Below are positions 56,623 to 64,000 of a DNA stretch of 64,000 nt, piece by piece. The position numbers were made by a program, and so were the translations under genes. The notes under the pieces are model-generated. The model had not been told where the DNA came from. It was given only the letters and a program-made list of their open reading frames with translations, and ran no database searches. The stretch lies in contig JANATG010000007.1 of the NCBI GenBank assembly GCA_029449235.1, forward strand, positions 1,488,001 to 1,552,000, in the 5' to 3' direction. Every line of letters begins with the position of its first letter. Position 1 is the stretch's first letter. This DNA is from Linnemannia schmuckeri (taxonomy: Eukaryota; Mortierellomycota; Mortierellomycetes; Mortierellales; Mortierellaceae).

Positions 56623-58770
56623 TTATTCTAAATCAGTTGGTGCAACGTCAGCATCATCACTGTAGATGTTGCTAGCCTAGAAACGGAACGAGCAACGAGC
56701 GCAGAGATCACGCACAATTCGTTAGTGAACTGATTTTCTGCATAAAAAAAAGTACGTAAACTGGAGCGTATGTGGCGAGCTTTCATGGAATGACTTACCA
56801 TTTGCCAGACTTGGCAGATGTTATCCTCGGCCGTACTGGCAATGACCCAAGGCTCGTTCAAGTTCCATGAAAAGTCTGACACCTTGTTAGTGTGGCCTCC
56901 ATGGACAAACTAAACAAGCAGGCGATATAATGAAGCAAGGAAAGGGTGCGTGTTAGTGATTGAACTGCAGCTTGCAGGAAGGGATGGCGGATCGCAAATA
57001 AAGGCGGCATTTAACGCAATATGTCAACTTACCAAGAGCTCAGGAGGACCGTCCTCAGCATCCTCAGAGGTCTGTTCCTCTCCAATCCTGCTCAGATCCC
57101 AAATGTTGATGCGACGATCACCACCAGCAGATGCCAAAATGGTCTCGTTATGGGGCGACCAGGCCAGCTGGAGAATCTCATCCTGATGCGATTCAAACGA
57201 GTGCAACTTAGACTTCAAGTTGCGAAGATCCCAGAGAGCTACGGTACGATCACCCGAACCAGTGGCAAGAATGAACTCGCTGGCTGGGCTGAAAGCAACA
57301 CAGTTGACCTCTGCTGCGTGAGCATGAATGTTGTGAACGGGCTTGTCAGATGAAGTCGAGCGGGTATCCCAGCTACACAAATGGTGGCGCATTGTCAAGT
57401 GAGCGAATAAAAAGAAGTGGTTGTCGTTAGAAATGATCTTATGACGTGGCGTGTCTATTGACAAATGTGTCCTGGTTGCTTGCTGACTTACATAAGCATA
57501 CGCTGGTCATCGCCGACAGAGGCAAACAAACTGTCGTGAAGCTCATGCCAGGCGACATCCTCGACAACGGCAGTGTGACCCCTGTAGATTCTAAAGGCAT
57601 CCAGCACCTTCCTGTCCTTGGTTGTGGCATTAATATCCCAGTGGCAAACTGTGGTGTCCTCTGATGCACTGATCAAGTGGCCCTGCACTGAAGGGTTCCA
57701 TGACAATCCGTATCTATGTGGACGCAAGGAATAGTGTGAATTAACTGTCTCAATGCAAACCATCACTCAAAGCAGCTCCAGCAGCTTTCCACAAAGCGCA
57801 GGGAACGTGATGACGTACCCTTCCTTGGTGTGACCCTTGAGGCGAATTTCTGGTGAGCAAACGCCACCAGCAGCGGGTTGTGAAGGATGGCGGGTGCGGT
57901 CGAAAATGAAAAGGTCGCCCGTAACAGTTTTGGTCGCAATGATGTCGGGGTTCTGCTTCATATATCTCGCTCTGTTGACTTCTCCCTCGTGGTTGATCCT
58001 CTGAGTAACACTGATCTTGCACTCGGTACCTCCAAAACCACCAACCTCTAAAAAAAATGCGATACATGATTAGTTGATATTGTAGTTAGTCCTTTTGTCT
58101 AAAATAAATATTTACCCCGGGAAAATATTAACACCATGAACAAAGCCCTTACCACCGCGTTCGTCGTCGAACTTGCGTGTATCAATAGGTGTCGAGTCGG
58201 AAGGAAGCTGAACCTGGGCAATCTGAAGATAGTTCTGGTCGTTGTCCGACGTGTGTGTTCCGATTAACATGCGTTGAACTGTGTAATCCTTGCCCTCGGG
58301 TCTATAAAGTCAGGAAGGTATTGGTGAGTCTTGCTGACTGGAAGTTGAATACATAAGGGTGACTGGAATCGGCTGATAAGCTCCGCGCCTTTCTGTTGTT
58401 ATTGTTATTGTTATTTTGTTCCTGAGTTTGTTGTTATGTGTACCTCTCGATATCGGGGAGCCACTGGCAGGTGAGGGTTGGCCATTCCAACGCGTGTGTG
58501 ACAACAAGGTCGTAGAGGAAAGGTGAGTTCTTCTTCCAGATCTTGTACTCCTCGTTGATAAGCTTCTCCTCGGTGATGGCGTTCGCCTCCAAGCCGCCGT
58601 CTAATTACAATCGAAAGAAAAAGCGCGACAATACTTCATCAGCAAAACAATACGAGTGGAGGTGATTGCGGGTTGTAAAAGCATCCGGGTCGTGCCTAGA
58701 AGGCGCGCATGTTATCGTCAGTGCAGGCGTGTAGACTTGCCCAGCTCATTCGGGGATCCTGATCGCGCCA
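56623..58770 (-). CDS. RBBP4: Histone-binding WD40 protein RBBP4/Msi1/Hat2 family
   Basis: Eight exons (minus): 58770-58737, 58600-58444, 58301-58153, 58047-57819, 57713-57492, 57372-57033, 56909-56799 and 56676-56623; 431 residues (human RBBP4 has 425). The N-terminal histone-H4-binding helix EEKLINEEYKIWKKNSPFLY leads into HALEWPTLTCQWLP. A seven-bladed WD40 propeller follows, with blades such as GHTAVVEDVAWHELHDSLFA, VNCVAFSPASEFILATGSGD and DFSWNLNEPWVIASTAEDN. The acidic tail starts SNIYSDD. Known role: subunit of CAF-1, Hat1, NuRD/Rpd3 and PRC2-type complexes. The first junction is uncertain. The model uses a weak GTCTAC donor; the alternative is a GC donor three nt earlier in codon terms, paired with an acceptor inside exon 2. 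Both use the same ATG. Confidence 0.9.
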
Positions 58771-58875
58771 TGGTTCGGTTGTGTGTTGATGGTGTAAAAG
58801 GTCAAAAGAAAAGGATTGAAAGTCAAGCCAACCTCTTCTCTTCACAAAAAAGTAGTCCTGACTACGGACCTCGTG

Positions 58876-58886
58876 ACATCACGTGC
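58876..58886 (-). promoter_or_regulatory. E-box GCACGTGATGT upstream of RBBP4
   Basis: On the minus strand, 106 nt before the RBBP4 start, an 11-bp sequence GCACGTGATGT is identical to the second E-box upstream of GSK-3 at 5095-5105. CACGTG is a bHLH core. The shared flank beyond the core is the reason to note it. Confidence 0.35.
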
Positions 58887-58932
58887 ACTCAAATACGGTT
58901 GGGAGCTTAGAAACAACAAATTTATTTTCACG

Positions 58933-60812
58933 CTATGCGCGGAAGACGTGAAGTAGCTTGACCACGTACTCTCGGCAGATAGGACACATTCTTGAACCCT
59001 CCATGATTAGTTTTCCACTAAACAACGATGGAGAAAAGATAAACTGTGTAAGAAGAGATTGCCGCTGTTTTCTTAAGATAACAAGCATAATGGCAGGAGA
59101 AATAGCAGGGTAACTTACCAATCCATACACGTCGACATATGGTTGCAGTTCAACATGACGCAGTTCAGAGCAGCATCACAACAAATCTTGCAAAGGTTGT
59201 CGTCGTCTGGCAAGTTTCCTGATGATGACTTTTTGGCAGAGGTGTCAGTTGATTTAGACTCTGCCTCCTGCTCCTGTACCATTGTTTGTTCAGCTTTGGT
59301 ATTGTCAATCAACTTTTGAAGCCGTTCGACAAGATCCCGCTTCTCGACGACACCTACGTATGTGACGCAGCTCTGGTCCAGTATCGTCTTGATAGCCTTA
59401 ATCGAAAGAGTTGAGGGATCAGTGTTTGCAGTCATCACTTGATCCAAGGTTATTGATAGTGGCTGGGCAGGTCGAGATGGTTGCGAAGGAGCAGGGGTAG
59501 GAGCTGCTTGTGGTCGGGATGGCGGTTGGCGTGGCGCCTGTTGGTAACCGGCTTGTGGTCTTGGCTGAGATGATTGTGACTGTGCGCCTGGGGCTCGACT
59601 TTGCTGGTTGTTGAATGCTGGAGGGTTCTCAGGTGGCTGCCTGTGTTGCGTGGGATTAGGTCGATAGCTTCCATTTGTACCTGGACCGCCCGGTGGCCAG
59701 TAGGTCGATCCTTGAGATGGAGATTGACGTGGTTGAGACTGCGCAGGCCGAGATTGTGACTGAGGCTGTGATTGAGACTGTGATCGAGCAGGCCGAGTTT
59801 GAACAGCGGGTCTGGTTTGAGCAGCAGACGTATCATCAGAGCTAAAGAGCTTTGAAAAGAATTTGTCCAAATCCCAAGACCAGCCGTCGCTCGAAGATGG
59901 TCCCTGTGATGATCCTGAGGGTGACTCCGATCGGCCAAGGTTCGCCAGCTCATCGAACAATGACGACGACTTTTCTGGTGTTTCGGGCAAATGTTGGCGG
60001 AAGTAAACTTCAGATGCTTCAGGAATGGGTCGATAACTCTGGATAGCCCTAATCAAGTCTAGGAGGGTCAAATTTAATGGGGCAGGTGAGTCCAAGTATC
60101 CTGCATGAGCTCAACCGAGTCTTCCTTGACAGAAAACGGTTGAGGTGACAAACCTTGCTTCTCCAGCATGCCTTGTGTTGGAATGTTGTACGACACAAGA
60201 TATCCTCGCAAGGTCTTGATGTTGAGGTTCGAGAGTCCAGCATAGTCCATCTTGTATACTATCAAACGGAATGTCGTAATACCGTTAGGTTCATCACTCC
60301 TTCAATGACATCTGAACCAAAGTAAAATCGATCGTACCTTGCAAGAAATGGGCGCAGTAGGAGCAACATCTGACTTCACTAGAATACCCAGCAGGTGTAA
60401 ATATACGTTATACTGTTAATAAAAAATACAAGAGTCGAAAAGGCAATTAATCATAGCTCCAGCTGACTTTTGCACTTACGCTGAGTATCCAAACTGAGGG
60501 AGTCTGGCCCGGAAGTTACTACAGCTCTCACAGACAACATCTCCTATGAGCGCAAGTATCAATTTTCATTGTTGTTAGAATCCAGAAGTCCAAAAATAAC
60601 CAACGAATGTGTACTAAGTAAAAACAATAACAACGGATGCTGAAATGACAATGGTCGTTAGAAGTTCATTCAGTCCCTGGAGCCCTACCGCAGTTATGAC
60701 AGTTCTTCTTAGACCGGAAGAGATGAAAGTCCTTCCCACAGCGAGTACAGCTCTTGGCGCCGGTCTTGAAGGCAGGGATGGAATGAGCGAGTCCTGGGTT
60801 GTGTGCCGCCAT
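58933..60812 (-). CDS. RNF34/rififylin-like E3 ligase: FYVE-like finger, SAP, RING
   Basis: Six exons (minus): 60812-60689, 60543-60480, 60378-60338, 60259-60155, 60100-59119 and 59017-58933, 466 residues. The N-terminal FYVE-like zinc finger has four Cys pairs (CTRC, CHNC, CESC, CSYC) with FRSKKNCHNCGDVVCESC. A SAP-like segment follows (LSNLNIKTLRGYLVSYNIPT). The middle is Gln/Pro/Ser-rich. A second SAP-like helix pair (DPSTLSIKAIKTILDQ to EKRDLVERLQKLI) precedes the RING: CKICCDAALNCVML, CNHMSTCMDCG, CPICREYVVKLLHVFRA. The last block and the HVFR ending are those of animal RNF34/RFFL. Known members are endosome/plasma-membrane-associated ubiquitin ligases. A 54-nt intron (60101-60154) is inferred because reading on gives a stop. 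Confidence 0.85.
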
Positions 60813-61057
60813 TGGTGTTATGAATAAGTTGGGGTATATTGAATGCGGCTGATTCTCGGTTGTTGTTTTATTTGATAAAAGTTCCTGCCTGCTAGAGACT
60901 TGGTAATAAAGGAAGGATGTGAATAAGATGTGGGAGTGGATGGTGACGGAGGAATGGAAGGGAGAAGAAGCAGAGAAGAAGCATCTTCGACCACTTCCCT
61001 GTGAGGGAAACAAAACGAGTCACGTTGAGCCAATGGAAATGGGTAGGGCAAGTGAAG

Positions 61058-61928
61058 TTAACAACCAAAGCCCAAGAAGGCCCACAGCTTCTTCGCAAGC
61101 CCCCGAAAAAAGCCATCGATCCAGGAGAGGTCCACGCCCTCCGGTCCTGCAGGCTCAATCCAGATGCATCCTTGATTGGGCTTGTTAGGCGTGGCCTTGA
61201 TGTGGAACTCGTTCACTAGCTCTGTCACCGCAGGCTTGATTTTAGCCACACCATTGATAGAGTTGTTCCCCCGACCGACAATGATGATCAGGTTCGGTTC
61301 CCTATTCTTGACAAACTTGGTCAGTCGCTCTCGGGTGATGTCCAAAGCTTCTCGGACCTTGAGACCATGCAAATCCAGTTCATTCGATGGTCTATTTGTA
61401 TTGTGCACTGTACGTGAACGAGAAAAAAGTGAATACACACTCATACGAAAGGTCGGAAACAAACATTCGAACATAAATCATGCAGAGGGCTCTTTCAGTT
61501 GCTCATTCTTACATTTGAAGACTATGTCTCTTGCCATATTATTGTAGCGGTCCATCTCTCGTCCATACTCCTTAGCTTTCAGTGAGAGCTCTGTAGAATG
61601 AAAAGGAATTAGAGATTGCATTAACTGTATCATGCATTTTTTTCAGAGGATAATAGCTCCAAAATAATCAATACTGGAACGATGTTGTTACCTTTTGCTT
61701 TTGCGCCATTGCCGGATTTGTATGCTGCCTGGGACTGCTGGCTGTATTCTTGTCGCAGCACAGCATTTTTCCTCGCCTCCTAGAAGCGCAAACGACAGAC
61801 TTGGACGTTAGTTTAACGGAGCAGTTTGAAAATAGTGCGATGTTGCTTCTTGATACTGAAGGCCAACTTACAGAGCGATAGTGTTCGTGGTCCCGCGAAC
61901 CCGCGCCAATGCTCAGTGCGGATCCCAT
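61058..61928 (-). CDS. DUF1771-Smr domain protein
   Basis: Four exons (minus): 61928-61872, 61779-61692, 61590-61513 and 61407-61058, 190 residues. The DUF1771 helical pair (EARKNAVLRQEYSQQSQAAY to AKELSLKAKEYGREMDRYNN) occupies about 20-75. The Smr domain follows: NELDLHGLKVREALDI (the LDxHG motif), LIIIVGRGNNSINGVAKIKP (the GxG motif) and ATPNKPNQGCIWIE (the PGxIxI-like end). Smr domains bind or cleave nucleic acid; fungal members such as yeast YPL199C are poorly characterised, and some relatives act in no-go mRNA decay. The start gives MGSALSIGAGS, a possible N-myristoylation site. It lies in tandem with the RNF34-like gene, 245 nt apart. Confidence 0.9.
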
Positions 61929-63659
61929 AGCTTCAGCTGTGTGTTTTTTTTGTTGTTGCTGTTGTTGTTGTGAATGAGGGAGGGGATGAAAATGAATGAG
62001 AACCAAGAAAGGATGAATTCTGAATGAATCCTGATGTGACCTCACTTACCAGTCTGGCACGTGGTCCACCTTCGCCATTGAGCGCCACCCTTGCAGCCTT
62101 TTTTTGTATTAATTATGAGAGAGTGGATACTTATGCCTCTTTGCATGCTTCTTATGCCTTTTCCCCTCTTACTGATCTGTTATTTTTTGCCTTTATTTTG
62201 AGAGAGGACTCCCTTATTGCGTTTGATGTAAAGAAGGAAGGGAGGGGGGGAAGCAAAATAGAGTCCCCTTGGTGTATGAACGCATGGGCTCTTCCTTTAA
62301 GGAAATAGTTCAGGGCGGATTCTGGCATAGTCGACGCGTGTTTGTCCTAGCGTCGGTTGTACGAGACTATCACTTATGGGTGAGAAACAGTGATGGCCTG
62401 AGTAACGGTACGCTGGGCCTCTTTGCTCAAAGACGATCGATCGTGTCCGATGATCGGACACTAACAACAGTCAATCAAGCTGACCAGGGCAACTCGACGA
62501 ACGCGTTTGTTGAAAGGCACATGCGCAAGAGAAAGAAGCGGAGTAGGCGATTGATTTGGTTTCGTATTAATTGTTGATGGTGAGTTTGGTTTGATTACTA
62601 AGCTCAACACTCTTTTGTTTTTCCGGTAACAAGGCAGGTCTGTCATCGACAAGCTGACTCCATCCTAGCAACGTCTTCATTTTTTTTTGTTCATGGATTA
62701 TCACCAGAGCGCTAGGGTTCCTACCAGGCTTCTAGTCAATGCTAGATCTTCATATCCGTAAAATTCAATTGATCTCCTCAATTTGTTTGTCTTGTAACAA
62801 TTGAACCTTTTTCATTGCAAGGCAGATCATTTGTTACGTTCTTTCTGTTTTCTTTTGTTATTCCTTTTCTCGTCTCTGCACCTTCTATTTTCCTTGTTCC
62901 TTGTCCCTTGTTTCTTGTCCCGTTCCTTGTTCCATTCTTTTTCCTGTCCTTTCATTTCTTCTGCCTCCTCCTCGCGTGGTTTGGGTTTGAAGCAGAAACC
63001 AAGACATTTTTCATTTCCCGCGTCACTTTTCAGGCACATTAGTCTGAAATTTTTTATCTTCAGTCAGTCACTGGCAACACTACAATCAACCTTGATCTGT
63101 CCCCCATCATTCCAGTCCAAAGGAGATCGTCACTCCGGCGGCTGTGTTTATGCTCACTCACTCACCCTGCCTGCGTAATCACACTGACCATACATATGGC
63201 TCTCAACAAGAGAAAGAAAGACAGGGGCCATGATGCCATGAGGGTAAGAGTGTGCATGTCAATATACCCCTATCTTGCTTACGGCTGAGCGTGCTTGGAA
63301 TTTTCAACCGTCAACAGCAACACCAATAAAACGAAGATTGTTTGTTAAACCATTATGCACCGCAACTCCTCATCCTTTTGAGGTTGTTATTTTTTGAGCC
63401 GTCGTCAGGAAGGAGATTGAATCGCTTCCCTCATCAGCACCAGGTCCCTGATCTTCTCTTTGACTCAACTTGAGCTCCCCCGACCAAGTTCACGGCGTGC
63501 CCCGAGCGTCCAGAGTCACAGTAGGCCAGGGTACCTCTCACAGATCAGATCAACCATCTTCAAAAACACTTATAAATTGTTAACAATTTCCCTCCATACC
63601 TCAGATCCACAACCCCGATCTATTCTCTTCATCCTCTCCCCTCCTCACTCACATCAACA
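61929..63659. other. 1.7-kb intergenic region
   Basis: This includes the promoter of the minus-strand Smr gene (left) and of the secreted-protein gene (right). The CT-rich sense stretch at 62840-62980 and the CT/CA-rich leader at 63590-63655 face the plus-strand gene. No gene is supportable between them. Confidence 0.55.
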
Positions 63660-64000
63660 ATGGCTCGCTTCACTGCCCTTTTCCTCATGGGCGCGTCCCT
63701 TATGGGCGTCATGTCTGCTCCCGCCTCGTCTTCGTCCTCCTCCAGCAAGGGTATGGCCAAGTTGAACACCCAATATAAGGGATACGCCACAACGTTTGAT
63801 GACAAACGTAGTGCCTGCCCCGGCATCAAGTACTCCTTCAGCGAGCCTGTTGCCGCCGTCAACACCGCTTTGTTCGGCAACAAGAAGGGCACCAATGTCT
63901 GCGGCAAGTACGTCAAGGTCAGCCTCAGAAACAAGCCTTCCAAGACCTACACCTATAGAGTCGTTGACATCTGCCACGGGTGCGACAAGAACTCGATCGA
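63660..64000 (+). CDS. Secreted double-psi beta-barrel (barwin/expansin/RlpA-like) protein, cut by window edge
   Basis: The frame is open from an ATG at 63660 to the end, 113 residues. A signal peptide (MARFTALFLMGASLMGVMSA, about 1-20) and a Ser-rich spacer precede a domain with YKGYATTFDDKRSACPG, FGNKKGTNVCGKYVKVSL and YRVVDICHGCDKNSID. The pattern CG(K)Y, then VxDxCxGC and D of a following DLS-type motif, is that of small secreted fungal barwin-like and expansin-like proteins. Known relatives bind or loosen cell-wall polysaccharides or act at host interfaces; the function of this one is unknown. The C-terminus is missing. Confidence 0.85.
   Translation, partial: MARFTALFLMGASLMGVMSAPASSSSSSSKGMAKLNTQYKGYATTFDDKRSACPGIKYSFSEPVAAVNTALFGNKKGTNVCGKYVKVSLRNKPSKTYTYRVVDICHGCDKNSI

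Noticed and set aside
60049..60243. Alternative frame across the 3' end of exon 4 of the RNF34-like gene
   Set aside because: Runs through the SAP-like exon in the wrong frame; the spliced frame explains the conserved residues.
63196..63243. Short basic frame starting MALNKRKKDRGHD before a GTAAGA donor
   Set aside because: Every acceptor I tried downstream gives a stop within a few codons; no family resemblance.
1..64000. CRISPR arrays, prokaryotic operons, phage or transposon sequences
   Set aside because: No spaced repeats, transposase, integrase, reverse transcriptase or terminal inverted repeats were seen; genes are spliced and eukaryotic.
1..64000. Biosynthetic gene cluster around the two methyltransferases
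   Set aside because: The methyltransferases are 11 kb apart, flanked by housekeeping genes, with no polyketide, peptide synthetase or terpene enzymes nearby.

Overview
The window is eukaryotic nuclear DNA from an early-diverging fungus. I infer Mucoromycota, most likely the Mortierella group. The reasons are numerous short GT-AG introns (mostly 60-200 nt, often with GTACGT- or GTAAGT-type donors), a fungal kinase and Mediator repertoire, and two genes more typical of animals than of Dikarya: an alkylglycerol monooxygenase and an RNF34/rififylin-type FYVE-SAP-RING ligase. The species assignment is inference only. I see no plasmid, phage, CRISPR or transposon signature. All splice models were read by eye; nearly all were checked by exon phase and by total length divisible by three.

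Layout, left to right. 1-8.3 kb: start of a minus-strand gene cut by the edge, a multi-pass membrane protein, a class I methyltransferase, an elongator tRNA-Met and GSK-3 kinase. 8.7-15.0 kb: about 6.3 kb of low-complexity DNA with no gene I can support. 15.0-24.1 kb: a large methyltransferase with an MG-type N-terminus, a Rad60/Esc2/NIP45-type SUMO-like protein, Mediator subunit Med21 (divergent from the previous gene) and a PEX11 protein. 26.9-37 kb: alkylglycerol monooxygenase, a BSD-domain protein (convergent with it), the NDR kinase Cbk1/Orb6 and a kelch-repeat membrane protein. 39-50.2 kb: DRG1-type GTPase, EB1 microtubule plus-end protein, linker histone H1 and the divergently placed ISWI subunit Itc1/Acf1. 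50.4-62 kb: a RING-CH membrane ligase, mRNA-export adaptor Yra1/ALYREF, EMC6, the histone chaperone RBBP4/Msi1, the RNF34-like ligase and a Smr-domain protein. A secreted double-psi beta-barrel protein runs off the right edge.

These are mostly single-copy housekeeping genes rather than an operon or cluster with one pathway. Two loose themes exist. Chromatin and mRNA biogenesis are represented by H1, Itc1, RBBP4, Med21, Yra1 and the Rad60-like protein. Polarity and the cytoskeleton are represented by Cbk1, EB1 and GSK-3. Four gene pairs are divergent and share short intergenic promoters. Many starts are preceded by sense-strand CT-rich leaders, and several stops are followed by long T tracts.

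The best second-look items are a 1.0-kb first intron in YRA1 (matching the autoregulated long intron known from yeast YRA1), a poly-U/poly-A pair that could fold the last intron of the RING-CH gene, GC-AG introns inferred from phase, and the animal-like AGMO and RNF34 genes. No clearly new biological system is visible.
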